DNA from: Desulfocicer sp963675955
Lineage (GTDB): Bacteria > Desulfobacterota > Desulfobacteria > Desulfobacterales > Desulfobacteraceae
Direction of reading: 5' to 3'
Assembly: GCA_963675955.2 (NCBI GenBank)
Contig: CAXXVR010000009.1
Location: 248,001 to 312,000 of the forward strand
DNA: 64,000 nt
In this document: in pieces, positions 15,961 through 24,833 of the stretch
Numbering within the stretch: the first letter of the stretch is position 1
Layout of the letters: each line of letters begins with the position of its first letter
Notes under the pieces: model-generated
Databases searched by the model: none
What the model was told of the DNA's origin: nothing
What the model saw: only the letters and a program-made list of their open reading frames with translations
Made by a program: the position numbers and the translations under genes

Positions 15961-17694
15961 ATGAAGCGATTCATATCGTGGCGTCATCCGGCACGCCTGC
16001 TCTTTTTCCGGCGTGATGATCGCATGCTGCTCATTGTCATGGGAATAATCGTGGGAATTTCAAGCGGCCTTGCGGCACTGGGACTTAACATCTCCCTGGT
16101 TTTCATGCTGGAGACCCTTCACCATTGGCGACACCACTGGTGGGCCTTTCTTCTGCCGGCTGCCGGGGCCATGCTCTCATCATTGTTTCTGGAAAAAGCC
16201 ATGAATGAAGGGGCCGGTCACGGGGTCCCTGAGGTTATCTACAGTGTGTCCCGGTATGGGGGACTCATGCGGTTTCGATCCAGTATTTCCCGGCTTGTGG
16301 CAAGCTGCCTCACCATTGGCAGCGGGGGATCTGCAGGGCCTGAAGCCCCCGTGGTCATGAGCGGGGCAGCCATAGGTTCCAATATTGCCAAGTTGTTTTA
16401 TCTCAATGATCGGCAGCGGGTCACCCTGGTGGGTTGTGGAGCCGCAGGGGCCATTGCCGCCATTTTCAATGCCCCCTTAACTGGTATTATTTTCACCATG
16501 GAGATTATCCTTGGTGAGTGGTCCATGGTTAATATTATTCCCATTGCCGTGGCTGCGGTGTCCGGGGCTGAGATCAGTCGGCTTTTGCGGGGTAACAGTA
16601 TCGCCTTTGAGAGCAGCGGCAGTTTTCACATCGGCAGTGTGGACCTTGTGGCGTGTCTGGGCCTTGCCCTGGTGGCATCCATGGCATCTTTGATCCTCAC
16701 CCGCATGCTCAGACGCATGCACGGGGTGTCTTCCCGGGTATCCGTACCCAAATGGACACGGGCCGCCATGGGTGGTGCTGCGGTGGGACTTCTGGGCTTT
16801 CTGGTGCCCGATATTTTGGGGGAAGGCTATCATGCCATCCATGCCATGATACAGGGTAATTTCACAGCCGGCCTGACCATTGCCGCCATTGCCTGTCTGG
16901 CCAAGGTTCTGGCCACCTCCCTTACATTGGGCTGGGGAGGTTCCGGCGGTATTTTTGCCCCCTGCCTGGTCATCGGCAGTTTTGCCGGGCTTGCCTATCA
17001 TCGCCTGCTGGTTTTCTTAATGCCATCGGTGACCTGGGTGAACGAAGGCTGTTTTGCCCTTCTTGGCATGGCTGGCATGATCAGCGGTATTCTTCAGGCC
17101 CCGTTGACGGGGATATTTTTGATCCTTGAAATCACCGGGAGTTACGAGGTGATGCTGGCGCTGATTATCGTATCTGCCTTTTCCACCACCATTACCCACT
17201 ATTTTGAGCCGGCATCCTTTTATCTTAAAGATCTGACAGAGAGGGGGCAGCTGCTCAGACCGGGCACCGATGCCAGGGTCCTTGCGGATATAACCATCCG
17301 GGAGGTCCTTGAAAAAGACTGTATCCCCGTACCACCGGATATGCTGCTTCGGGAATTTTTGCATGTTGTCAAGCGATCCACCCGCAACTATTTCCCAGTG
17401 GAAGATCCGGATACCGGTTATTTTCTGGGAATGGTGCGTTTTGATCATGTCAGGCCCTATATTTTTAATACAGTGATGTATGATACCGTGCTTGTGGAAC
17501 AGATCATGGATGCCGATGTGGAAACCGTTCATTACGATGATGAGCTGGCAGATGTACTTCACAAAATGGACGTCACCCGGTGCTACAGCCTGCCGGTGGT
17601 GAGCAATCACAGGTTTGTGGGAATGGTATCCAAGGCCACCTTGCTTGATAAATACCGGGATGAACTCAAGGTGCAGACCACCCAGCGTGTGTAA
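15961..17694 (+). CDS. ClC-family chloride channel/antiporter with C-terminal CBS pair
   Basis: 577 residues. About eleven hydrophobic segments fill residues 20-430. ClC signatures are seen: GAGHGVPEV (the GSGIP region), GSGGSAGPEAPV with the gating Glu, and GWGGSGGIFAPC (GxFxP). Two CBS domains occupy about 445-570 (IREVLEKDCIPVPPD; VETVHYDDELADVLHKMD). Members exchange chloride for protons or conduct chloride; the gating Glu suits the exchanger type. The CBS pair may sense nucleotides. It follows the HTH-EIIA gene in an apparent operon. Confidence 0.92.
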   Translation: MKRFISWRHPARLLFFRRDDRMLLIVMGIIVGISSGLAALGLNISLVFMLETLHHWRHHWWAFLLPAAGAMLSSLFLEKAMNEGAGHGVPEVIYSVSRYGGLMRFRSSISRLVASCLTIGSGGSAGPEAPVVMSGAAIGSNIAKLFYLNDRQRVTLVGCGAAGAIAAIFNAPLTGIIFTMEIILGEWSMVNIIPIAVAAVSGAEISRLLRGNSIAFESSGSFHIGSVDLVACLGLALVASMASLILTRMLRRMHGVSSRVSVPKWTRAAMGGAAVGLLGFLVPDILGEGYHAIHAMIQGNFTAGLTIAAIACLAKVLATSLTLGWGGSGGIFAPCLVIGSFAGLAYHRLLVFLMPSVTWVNEGCFALLGMAGMISGILQAPLTGIFLILEITGSYEVMLALIIVSAFSTTITHYFEPASFYLKDLTERGQLLRPGTDARVLADITIREVLEKDCIPVPPDMLLREFLHVVKRSTRNYFPVEDPDTGYFLGMVRFDHVRPYIFNTVMYDTVLVEQIMDADVETVHYDDELADVLHKMDVTRCYSLPVVSNHRFVGMVSKATLLDKYRDELKVQTTQRV

Positions 17695-17703
17695 TGTATA
17701 AAA

Positions 17704-17731
17704 AGGCACCCATGGGTGCCATCATCTTTAT
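17704..17731 (+). terminator. Weak hairpin between ClC and Usp genes
   Basis: GGCACCCATGGGTGCC is a perfect palindrome followed by ATCATCTTTATTT. The T-run is interrupted, so it is at best a partial terminator or an mRNA-end stabiliser. Confidence 0.4.
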
Positions 17732-17764
17732 TTGATATCCGAAATATGCGGATCAGGAGGACAG

Positions 17765-18592
17765 GTGGAGACAACACTTTTTCACGTTTTCAGAAACACC
17801 CCCTTGGGAAGAGAGATTTTCATGCAATCGCTTTATTTCTGCAGGGGGATTAACGCATCCATTGTTATCTATATTCCCGAACATACTAAATTCTTAATGT
17901 ATTTTGACAATGACGTGGTGCAGGTGGATCTGGATGAATCCTATCGCACGGCCCCTGCCACGGCAAAGGCCCATGCCCTGGAGCTTGCCCGGGAGGTGGA
18001 ACTGGATCCCCGGTTTGTCCGGCCAAAGAATTTCACAGCATCCACATTACCCGATCTGCCGGTGGATTTTGACTTCATGTGCTGTCCCCGCAGTGTCAGT
18101 GATCTGTCGTCCAAGATCAGTCTGGGTCACATTGGTCCCAAGGTCCGGCGCATTATCAATGCGGCCCGGTTTCCTGTACTGATTCCCGGCTGTCTGTTCA
18201 AGGAATGGCAGAGTATCCTGGTTTTTTTCGGGGGATCGGTGAATGCGGTGAAGGCATTGAAGCTGGGCTTGAGGCTGGGTCGGGAAACGGGCAAACCCGT
18301 GGACCTGTTCACCCAGGCCGACGGCATGCCAAAGGAATCCTTTGAGGAGATTCTTGTGAACCGGGGTATGGACGAAGAGGTGTTACAACGGGTGCGCACC
18401 TGGCATTTTTTTGAAACCGGCAGTTTTGAGCAAAATCTTTACAACGTTCCCCACAATGCCCTTACGGTTATGGGGGCCTATGGCCATGGTCTGGTACGGG
18501 ACATGCTTTTTGGCAGTACCATGGAGACAATCCAGACCCATCTGCCAAACACAATGCTCATTGCGGGTCCCAATTACGTGATGCCCCGGTAA
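17765..18592 (+). CDS. Universal stress protein family (two-lobed Usp)
   Basis: 275 residues. The C-terminal ~120 residues end in a Usp nucleotide-site pattern: NALTVMGAYGHGLVRDMLFGSTMETI, the GxxGxG...G(S) motif of ATP-binding Usp proteins. The N-terminal half looks like a decayed second Usp lobe. GTG at 17765 directly follows AGGAGG (4-base spacer), preferred over TTG at 17732. Its place after HTH-EIIA and ClC suggests a stress or ion-balance unit. Confidence 0.8.
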   Translation: METTLFHVFRNTPLGREIFMQSLYFCRGINASIVIYIPEHTKFLMYFDNDVVQVDLDESYRTAPATAKAHALELAREVELDPRFVRPKNFTASTLPDLPVDFDFMCCPRSVSDLSSKISLGHIGPKVRRIINAARFPVLIPGCLFKEWQSILVFFGGSVNAVKALKLGLRLGRETGKPVDLFTQADGMPKESFEEILVNRGMDEEVLQRVRTWHFFETGSFEQNLYNVPHNALTVMGAYGHGLVRDMLFGSTMETIQTHLPNTMLIAGPNYVMPR

Positions 18593-18636
18593 ACTGCCAG
18601 GGCCTGGAACTTTCCGGGGCATGGATGACATTTTGC

Positions 18637-19062
18637 TCAATCGGTGCCGGGGTAGGTGTCGTTGAGTTTTTTAAGCTCCATGGCAACAATACGTTGGATA
18701 TCCTGTTCTGAAACGCCCTTTACCATACCGGGGCAGGAACCGGCCATGGCATCCCAGTTTTCCGGGTGATTCAGAAGGTTTTTAATAAAGGGCCATGCCC
18801 GGCACATGTATGGTTTCACCGCATGGATGGTGCAAAGCTTATCAAAAAAGATGCATTTACCATCATCTGCCAGGGTGAGCACCGGCCGGGAGCCGGACAT
18901 GTCACAGTACCTGGAAATAAATTCGGCGGGATCGCAGCTGATGAACCGGGAAATGCGATGAATGTCTTCTTGGGTGACATAGGTGCCGCCAAAACCACGG
19001 CAGCATTCTCCACACTGTGTGCAGCTGAAAATGTCATCCCCTGTGTTCGGTTTAAAATCCAT
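18637..19062 (-). CDS. YkgJ-family cysteine-cluster protein
   Basis: 141 residues. An N-terminal CTQCGECCRG and later CIFFDKLCTIHAVKPYMCRAWPF give the CxxCxxCC...C...C pattern of the YkgJ family (zinc- or Fe-S-binding, function unsettled). The frame reaches 19104, but ATG 19062 is preceded by GGAAGGACGAA and overlaps the recR end by 11 bases, indicating coupling. Last gene of the dnaX-ybaB-recR cluster; converges with the Usp gene. Confidence 0.85.
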   Translation of the reverse strand: MDFKPNTGDDIFSCTQCGECCRGFGGTYVTQEDIHRISRFISCDPAEFISRYCDMSGSRPVLTLADDGKCIFFDKLCTIHAVKPYMCRAWPFIKNLLNHPENWDAMAGSCPGMVKGVSEQDIQRIVAMELKKLNDTYPGTD

Positions 19063-19651
19063 TTCGTCCTTCCAATGCCCTCTGTAATGTGACCTGATCC
19101 ACAAAATGCAGATCTCCCCCCATGGGAACCCCCGAGGCTATGCGGGTGATGCACACCTGGGAATGTTGAAGTTGATCTGAAATGTAAGCCGCGGTGGCCT
19201 CACCTTCCACATCCGTGCCCGTGGCCAGTATGATTTCCCGGGTGGTCCTGTGCCTTGCCCTTATCAGGAGTTCTTTTATGCGGATTTCATCTGGACCGAT
19301 GCCGTCCATGGGAGACAATGCCCCCCCCAGGATATGATAAAGACCTGAAAACGCGCCTGATTTTTCAATGGCCGCCATATCTGTGGGGTTTTCCACCACA
19401 CAGATGATGCTGCTGTCCCGGGTGGGATTACTGCAGATGCGGCAGGTGGTCCGGTCACTTAGCCCGAAACAGGTGGCACACAGGGTGACGTTTTTTTTCA
19501 GGGCCAGGATGTTGTCTGCAAGGGATTTTGCATCACTGTGGGGGGCATGGAGAATATGAAGGGCCAGCCGTTCGGCGGTTTTACTTCCGATCCCCGGCAG
19601 GGTGGCCAGGCTGTCCATGAGTTTTACAATGGCTTCAGGATAATAGTTCAA
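19052..19651 (-). CDS. recR: Recombination mediator RecR
   Basis: 199 residues, the standard length. Helix-hairpin-helix near the N-terminus (LATLPGIGSKTAERLALHIL), a C4 zinc finger (CATCFGLSDRTTCRIC), a Toprim domain (CVVENPTDMAAIEKSG) and a C-terminal Walker-B-like segment. It forms the ring that loads RecA with RecO/RecF at gaps. Standard dnaX-ybaB-recR order; 4 bases after ybaB. Confidence 0.97.
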   Translation of the reverse strand: MNYYPEAIVKLMDSLATLPGIGSKTAERLALHILHAPHSDAKSLADNILALKKNVTLCATCFGLSDRTTCRICSNPTRDSSIICVVENPTDMAAIEKSGAFSGLYHILGGALSPMDGIGPDEIRIKELLIRARHRTTREIILATGTDVEGEATAAYISDQLQHSQVCITRIASGVPMGGDLHFVDQVTLQRALEGRNGF

Positions 19652-19655
19652 GGGG

Positions 19656-19967
19656 TTACATCAGGCCTGGAATGTTCATGCCGCCGGTGAGCTTGCCCAT
19701 TTCTGCTGAAACCATTTCCTGGGATTTATTCAATGCGTCGTTGACGGCCGCCAGTATCAGATCCTCCAGCATTTCCACATCTTCTGGGTCCACCACTTCC
19801 TTTTCCAGGGAGATGGAACTGATTTTTTGCCCCCCCGTGGCCACCACCTTGACCATGCCACCCCCTGCAGAGACTTCCACTGTTTTCAGTGCCAGTTCTT
19901 CCTGCATCTTGAGCATTTTTTTTTGTAACTTCTGGGCCTGTTTCATCATGCCACCCATGTTTTTCAT
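19656..19967 (-). CDS. ybaB: YbaB/EbfC nucleoid-associated protein
   Basis: 103 residues, typical. The N-terminal helix KQAQKLQKKMLKMQEELA is followed by TVEVSAGGGMVKVVATGG, the family core, and a Gly/Met-rich tail. Binds DNA as a dimer. Lies between dnaX and recR, 12 bases after dnaX; conserved neighbourhood supports the call. Confidence 0.95.
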   Translation of the reverse strand: MKNMGGMMKQAQKLQKKMLKMQEELALKTVEVSAGGGMVKVVATGGQKISSISLEKEVVDPEDVEMLEDLILAAVNDALNKSQEMVSAEMGKLTGGMNIPGLM

Positions 19968-19979
19968 AGTAGAACTCCT

Positions 19980-21812
19980 TTAATTTAGTTGAATATCAAT
20001 AATCTGTCCGCTGAAAATATTTATGGCTTCGGTGACCAGTGGATGATTCATGGCCTCCTGTTTGAGTTTTGCCGGACTTGTGCCCCTGCTGGTACTGCCC
20101 CCGGAGGCTTCAAAAGTCGGGGGACTTTGGGTTTCTATTGGTTGATTGACCACCAGGCGGTGAACTTTTCCAAAGTAGTTTTTGCAAAGATCTTCAATTT
20201 CTTTGGTCTTTGACTGGAGACGTTTGAGTTCAAAGTTATTGTTGCCGCAAAGGGTTACACATATCTGATGATTTTGGATGCCGCTGCACTCTGCCTTGGA
20301 AAGAATGGCCCCAAGAGAAGGAGAGGTTGAGGAGAGCATACCCAAAAAGCCTTCCCATGTTTTTTCCACGGAAGACCGGGGCGTTTGTGCCGGGGCTGTG
20401 GAGTTTTCCTGGTAAGAGACCATGGCCGGATCATAATTTTCAGGATTTATCTGTTCATCGGCGCTCCAGGTGGACTGAGAGGGGGGCATATCCGGATCTG
20501 GACGGTTTTCTCCCCTGGGGGGTGCCATGATGTCTTCATGGGCTTTACCACCGGAATAGGATACTGACCGCTCATTGCAGCATGGTGTTCCATGGGGGGA
20601 GGTGGATGTATCCATTTGTTTATCAAGGGTTGTCCGGGGGCCTGGGCCGGATGCTTGGGATGAATCGACATTTCGTGCCAGGAGGTCCAGCCGGCTAAGT
20701 ATGGTATCCATGTCTGTGCCAGGTCGTATCTGGATGAGCTGGAGCAATATGGTTTCAAGGGCTGTTCTGGTGTGGTTGGAAAACCTGATCAGGGACTCTT
20801 CCTTTAAGAGTAAAGTCAGCATCTGGGACAGATAAACAGGGCTGCCCGGTACCACCATGGCGGTGAGTTGTTCCCTGTCATGGGCGCTGATGTCCGAAAG
20901 GCTGCTGGAGTCGGCGCACAGTTTTACCACCAGCAAATTCCTGAACAGTTCCACAAGACCTGAATAGACTTTTTTCAGATCGAAACCCAGATCCCGGACC
21001 CTGGAAATATTGTGGAGAATGACGCTTGCATCGCCCTTGAAGACGGCGGATGCCATGTCAAAGAGAATTTTTTTATCAATGATGCCAAGGTTATTTAGCA
21101 GATGATCATGGGGAATGTGGGTGTCGGTGCTGCTGGAGATAATCCGGTCCAGCAGGCTTAACGAATCCCGCATGGAGCCGTCGGCCTCCGATGCAATCAG
21201 GCTGCAGCTTTCTTTGGAAATGGTAAACCCCTCCTGGGAGGCAAGCCATTCCAGGTGGCTGGCTATTTCTGTGAGACCAATGCGGCCCAGGTTATGGCGC
21301 TGGCATCGGGACAGTATGGTAATGGGAATCTTATGGGGTTCGGTGGTGGCAAAAATAAAAAGCACATGATCCGGAGGCTCTTCCAGGGTCTTGAGCAGGG
21401 CATTAAAGGCCGCTGTGCTGAGCATGTGTACTTCATCAATAATATAGATTTTATGGGGGGATGACACCGGCATGTAGGTGACATTTTCCCGGAGTTCCCG
21501 GATTTGGTCAACGCTGTTGTTGGATGCACCGTCAATTTCAAAGACGTCGGCGGCATTTCCGGCGGTGATGGATTTACAGGATCGGCAGACATTGCAGGGA
21601 ACCGGTATGGGCCCATCCTTGCAGTTCATGGCCTTGGCAAGAATTCTGGCAATACTGGTTTTGCCGGTACCCCGGGGACCGGAAAAAAGAATGGCATGGG
21701 CTACCCTGTTGGACAGAATCGCATTGGAAAGCGTCTGTGTCACATGGGGTTGTCCGATAACATCCTGAAAGGTCTGGGGTCTGTATTTGAGGGCTAAAAC
21801 GCGATAAGACAT
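19980..21812 (-). CDS. dnaX: DNA polymerase III subunits gamma and tau
   Basis: 610 residues. The clamp-loader ATPase occupies the N-terminal ~360 residues: MSYRVLALKYRPQTF, Walker A GPRGTGKTS, a four-Cys zinc module (CKDGPIPVPCNVCRSC) and Walker B IIDEVHMLS. After ~370 comes a Pro/Ser-rich linker, then a tau-like C-terminal region (about 480-610). The frame extends to 21881 into tRNA-Ser; ATG 21812 after CCGGGAAAC gives the family start. Just 24 bases after the tRNA, so the promoter at 21946-21974 may serve both. No frameshift signal for a short gamma form was identified. Confidence 0.95.
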   Translation of the reverse strand: MSYRVLALKYRPQTFQDVIGQPHVTQTLSNAILSNRVAHAILFSGPRGTGKTSIARILAKAMNCKDGPIPVPCNVCRSCKSITAGNAADVFEIDGASNNSVDQIRELRENVTYMPVSSPHKIYIIDEVHMLSTAAFNALLKTLEEPPDHVLFIFATTEPHKIPITILSRCQRHNLGRIGLTEIASHLEWLASQEGFTISKESCSLIASEADGSMRDSLSLLDRIISSSTDTHIPHDHLLNNLGIIDKKILFDMASAVFKGDASVILHNISRVRDLGFDLKKVYSGLVELFRNLLVVKLCADSSSLSDISAHDREQLTAMVVPGSPVYLSQMLTLLLKEESLIRFSNHTRTALETILLQLIQIRPGTDMDTILSRLDLLARNVDSSQASGPGPRTTLDKQMDTSTSPHGTPCCNERSVSYSGGKAHEDIMAPPRGENRPDPDMPPSQSTWSADEQINPENYDPAMVSYQENSTAPAQTPRSSVEKTWEGFLGMLSSTSPSLGAILSKAECSGIQNHQICVTLCGNNNFELKRLQSKTKEIEDLCKNYFGKVHRLVVNQPIETQSPPTFEASGGSTSRGTSPAKLKQEAMNHPLVTEAINIFSGQIIDIQLN

Positions 21813-21836
21813 GTTTCCCGGGAAGTGCAGAAAAAG

Positions 21837-21924
21837 TGGCGGAGAGAGAGAGATTCGAACTCTCGGTACCTTTCGATACACACGCTTTCCAGGCGTGCAC
21901 CTTCAGCCACTCGGCCATCTCTCC
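21837..21924 (-). tRNA. tRNA-Ser, anticodon GGA
   Basis: 88 bases on the minus strand with encoded CCA. The acceptor stem GGAGAGA pairs with TCTCTCC, discriminator G. The anticodon stem CACGC/GCGTG closes the loop CTGGAAA, giving GGA (reads UCC and UCU). A long variable arm (GTATCGAAAGGTACC) confirms the class II serine type. Confidence 0.95.
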
Positions 21925-21945
21925 GCATGAATAATGATGAGAGGG

Positions 21946-21974
21946 TAGATATCCTTTTTTGTTGGCCGTGTCAA
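21946..21974 (-). promoter_or_regulatory. Strong sigma-70-type promoter for tRNA-Ser (and possibly dnaX)
   Basis: On the minus strand TTGACA (21974-21969), exactly 17 bases, then TATCTA (21951-21946). The predicted start is ~15 bases before the mature tRNA. Confidence 0.8.
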
Positions 21975-22066
21975 GCATTAAACATAAAATCTGGCAAATT
22001 CGGATTTGATACATCAACTGCCTGCTGTGTTTATAATAGGGGTAAATATGGGGGCTGACCGAACAT

Positions 22067-22172
22067 TTTTTATATGAACAAGAAGGTGCTGGGTTTTGGG
22101 TACTGGGTGTTAGCCCCAACTATTTTTTGATTATTCATTGTTGTTGGTACTCACAGCCATGTGGGTTATATG
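22067..22172 (+). repeat. R4 repeat (GGGTACTGG-array element), copy 1
   Basis: Begins TATATGAACAAGAAGGTGCT, continues with GGGTTTTGGGTACTGGGTGTT, then CAACTATTTTTT, GATTATTCATTG and TCACAGCCATG, and ends TTATATGAAAA. The same order recurs at 62557-62666. It runs directly into R1 copy 2. Confidence 0.8.
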
Positions 22173-22345
22173 AAAAGGCAGCCTCCAAGGTAACTTCAGC
22201 AGAACCGACGCTCTCCGATGGGCAATGGTAACCGGCCGATTGAGCTGTCTACAGTTTCGGTCCGGGTCCATTGCCCATCGGTGGGCGGCATGATACCATT
22301 TTCATTATTTGTTGTGTCGGCAGGCTGACATGGCGGTTTATAGAT
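22169..22345 (+). repeat. R1 hairpin element, copy 2
   Basis: Contains CCGATGGGCAATGG and its partner CCATTGCCCATCGG, with the apical GATTGAGCTGTCTACAG (CTG/CAG mini-stem). The tail TTTGTTGTGTCGG...GTTTATA overlaps the stop codon of the neighbouring leftward methylase gene (22338-22340). Confidence 0.82.
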
Positions 22346-23009
22346 AAATCGGCGGAAGGATTGAAAAGTCACAGTGTGGGCATTTTCTGGCCGTCATTAT
22401 AAACAGTTTGGCTTTCTGGGTTTTTCGGGGGTGGATAAATTTCAGAGTTTCCGGTGTTAACCCTTTTTCTGGCAGGTAGTTCATAAGCTCCGGCAGTCGT
22501 CCCACGGGGTAGATGGTGTGAAAAATGCCGTTGGGTTTTAATAGCTTTGAGGTGCTTTTGACTAGGGTCTTAAGGGTCAGAGTTATTTCATGTCGAGCCA
22601 TGGCCTTCTGGGGATGGGGGTTTATTCTGCCATGGTTTTGTTTCCGGTAGGGAGGGTTGGAAATCACCATGTCCTGGGATATCAGGTATTTCTGGGTGAG
22701 CATTTCTGTGATATCTGCATGGTGCACCTCAATTTCTTTTTCCCGGTGATTTGTCCTTACATTTTCCCGGGCTGTGAGGGCAAGTTCTTCCTGTATTTCA
22801 ACGGCGGTGATGGTGAGATCTGATGTTTTATGGCATAAAAGAAGGGGAATGATACCAACCCCCGTACCGATGTCCATGATGCGCTGTCCAGGTTGTGGGT
22901 GGGCGTGGTCCGAGAGTATAAAAGGATCCATGGAAAAACGGTAGCCGTCTTCAGGTTGATGTATCCTAAGGTTGCCATCAAAAAAATATTCAGTTGTGCA
23001 GGGCTGCAA
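22338..23009 (-). CDS. SAM-dependent methyltransferase, TrmN6-like (tRNA1Val adenine-37-N6)
   Basis: 223 residues. N-terminal EDGYRFSMDPFILSDHA, SAM motif IMDIGTGVGIIPLLL and catalytic NPPY (VISNPPYRKQN) give the pattern of the YfiC/TrmN6 group, which methylates A37 of tRNA1Val. Exact tRNA target is inferred. It overlaps the DUF721/DciA-like gene by 20 bases. The stop codon lies in the terminal bases of R1 copy 2. Confidence 0.82.
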   Translation of the reverse strand: MQPCTTEYFFDGNLRIHQPEDGYRFSMDPFILSDHAHPQPGQRIMDIGTGVGIIPLLLCHKTSDLTITAVEIQEELALTARENVRTNHREKEIEVHHADITEMLTQKYLISQDMVISNPPYRKQNHGRINPHPQKAMARHEITLTLKTLVKSTSKLLKPNGIFHTIYPVGRLPELMNYLPEKGLTPETLKFIHPRKTQKAKLFIMTARKCPHCDFSILPPIYL

Positions 23010-23295
23010 TTTTGAATTTCATCTCTTTGATAAGGGGGGTGCCAAGGGCATGATTAAGGTTTGACATCAGGGATGCCTTAAGGAATTTAAGCTGGTGCAT
23101 CCACACGGAGCTGGACACGTGGACAATGAGAATGCCGTTGTTAAACGCGCCGGGTTTTGCGTTTTGTGCGAGGGTCTCCCCTGCCACACTGTTCCACAAT
23201 TCCCAAATGGCGGTCATGCCGGTGTCTGCACTGGGCCTGAAATCCTCCAGCGCCTGGTTCAGGATGGTACCGATATGGGTCAGTTGGGTTTTCAT
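22990..23295 (-). CDS. DUF721/DciA-like protein
   Basis: 101 residues. The pattern IGTILNQAL, WELWNSVAGETLAQNAKP and ILIVHVSSSVWMHQLKFLKASL is that of DUF721, the family to which the DnaB-helicase loader DciA belongs. Short members like this consist of the KH-like core only. Role as replicative helicase operator is inferred from family. The ATG follows GAAAGGAAGT-type sequence on the minus strand poorly resolved by eye. First gene of a two-gene unit. Confidence 0.75.
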   Translation of the reverse strand: MKTQLTHIGTILNQALEDFRPSADTGMTAIWELWNSVAGETLAQNAKPGAFNNGILIVHVSSSVWMHQLKFLKASLMSNLNHALGTPLIKEMKFKIAALHN

Positions 23296-23738
23296 GAAAG
23301 GAAGTCTATCATTTTATATGTCAAAATGTCAATGCATGGGGCATGGGGCTGCCCCGCCTGTTTTTTCCTTGAAAATATGGGGAAACCATGTAGAATAATG
23401 GATTTAATAAATGGCAGGGCATAAATATTCGGCCAGCACCCCATATTCACCCATTTGGGTCAGATCACATAGCGTCATCAGTATTGCGCGCCCCCCAGGT
23501 ATGCGAATCTGGGGCACTGGCCAGACATTTATATTGCCAACCCGAATATTTGCGGTGGGCCTGCAGGTATAAGTGCCTGGCCGGAAAAATGGGATTAACC
23601 ATTTGTTGCTTTAAACGGTTGTTTTGTTATTATTGATTATTTGAAAGTTCGCGGATCATCCTGAACAGGTACTGGCGGTTATGGGTTCAGGGTGGTCTAT
23701 AATTTGATCTGACTTTAAGTGGAAACGGGAAACTGACT
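23296..23738. other. Divergent intergenic region before hflKC
   Basis: 443 bases without a supportable gene. It contains an inverted repeat CCCCAG/CTGGGG (23493-23514, 10-base loop) and a TATAAT at 23698-23703 about 36 bases before hflK, with no good -35 at 16-18 bases. No recognised riboswitch or member of the R1-R4 families. Confidence 0.5.
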
Positions 23739-24833
23739 ATGAACTGGGATTGGGATAAGCTCAGAGAAAAACAGGAGCAATACGAGCAGAAGCGTTCGGC
23801 TGGAGGGCCTGGGGTTCCCAGGCCACCCCAGATAGATGAACTGTTGAATCGATTCAAAAATTTTAAATTTCCCGGTGGGATACTGCTCATCGTGGTGCTT
23901 TTTTTTCTTTTTTTCGGCAGTTCGATTTTTTTCACCGTGGACATTGATGAGGTGGGGGTCATTCAGCGGTTTGGTAAATACAGCCGCATCTCCCAGCCGG
24001 GTTTGAATTTTAAACTCCCAGCCGGGGTTGAAAAAGTGACCAAGGTGAAAATCAAGCGGGTTTATAAGGAAGAATTTGGTTTTGAGACGGTGAAGGGCTA
24101 TGACAATGCCCGTTTCTCCAATGATAATGCCGATACCGGGGCGGCTTTGATGCTCACGGGGGATCTGAATGTGGCGGTGGTGCCATGGATTGTGCAATAT
24201 CGGATTTCTGACCCCTATAATTATCTGTTCAAGGTGGAAGATGTCCGTTCCATTCTTCGGGACATGGCCGAAGCCACCATGCGAACGGTTGTGGGGGACA
24301 GAAGTATCAATGAGGTCATCAGCAAGCGAGAAGAGATTGCAGTGGCGGCAAGAAAGCGTCTCCAGGACGAAATGATTCAGGCGGAAACAGGTATTCATAT
24401 CGTTACCATTGAGATGAAAAAAACCAACGTGCCCGAGCCGGTTCAACCCTCCTTTAACGAGGTAAACGAGGCGGTCCAGGAAAAAGAACAGATGATCTAC
24501 AAGGCAAGGGAAGGCTACAATAAAGCCATTCCAGCAGCAAAGGGTGAGGCCCTTCGTCTGGTAAAGGATGCAGAGGGTTTTGCCCTTGACCGGGTGAACA
24601 GAGCGCTTGGTGATGCGGCCCGTTTTACTTCGGTGTATCGGGAGTATGCCAAGGCAAAGGATGTCACGGAGAAACGTCTTTATCTGGAAGCCATGGGGGA
24701 TATCCTTCCCCGGTTGGGTGCCAAGTTTATCATAGATTCTGATCAGAAGAACGTGTTGCCGCTGTTGAATATGGACACCACAAAATCCATTGTGCCGGCC
24801 ATAAAAGCCTTAGAAGAAAGTGGGGTAAAATAA
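23739..24833 (+). CDS. hflK: FtsH protease modulator HflK
   Basis: 364 residues. A Gly/Pro-rich cytoplasmic head (1-45) precedes one membrane helix (about 48-68, LLIVVLFFLFFGSSIFF), then the SPFH/band-7 domain (VDIDEVGVIQRFGKYSRISQPGLNFKLP) and a long Glu/Lys/Ala-rich coiled coil (about 240-320). With HflC it encloses FtsH in the inner membrane and modulates its proteolysis. Its stop overlaps the hflC start (TAATG). Confidence 0.95.
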   Translation: MNWDWDKLREKQEQYEQKRSAGGPGVPRPPQIDELLNRFKNFKFPGGILLIVVLFFLFFGSSIFFTVDIDEVGVIQRFGKYSRISQPGLNFKLPAGVEKVTKVKIKRVYKEEFGFETVKGYDNARFSNDNADTGAALMLTGDLNVAVVPWIVQYRISDPYNYLFKVEDVRSILRDMAEATMRTVVGDRSINEVISKREEIAVAARKRLQDEMIQAETGIHIVTIEMKKTNVPEPVQPSFNEVNEAVQEKEQMIYKAREGYNKAIPAAKGEALRLVKDAEGFALDRVNRALGDAARFTSVYREYAKAKDVTEKRLYLEAMGDILPRLGAKFIIDSDQKNVLPLLNMDTTKSIVPAIKALEESGVK

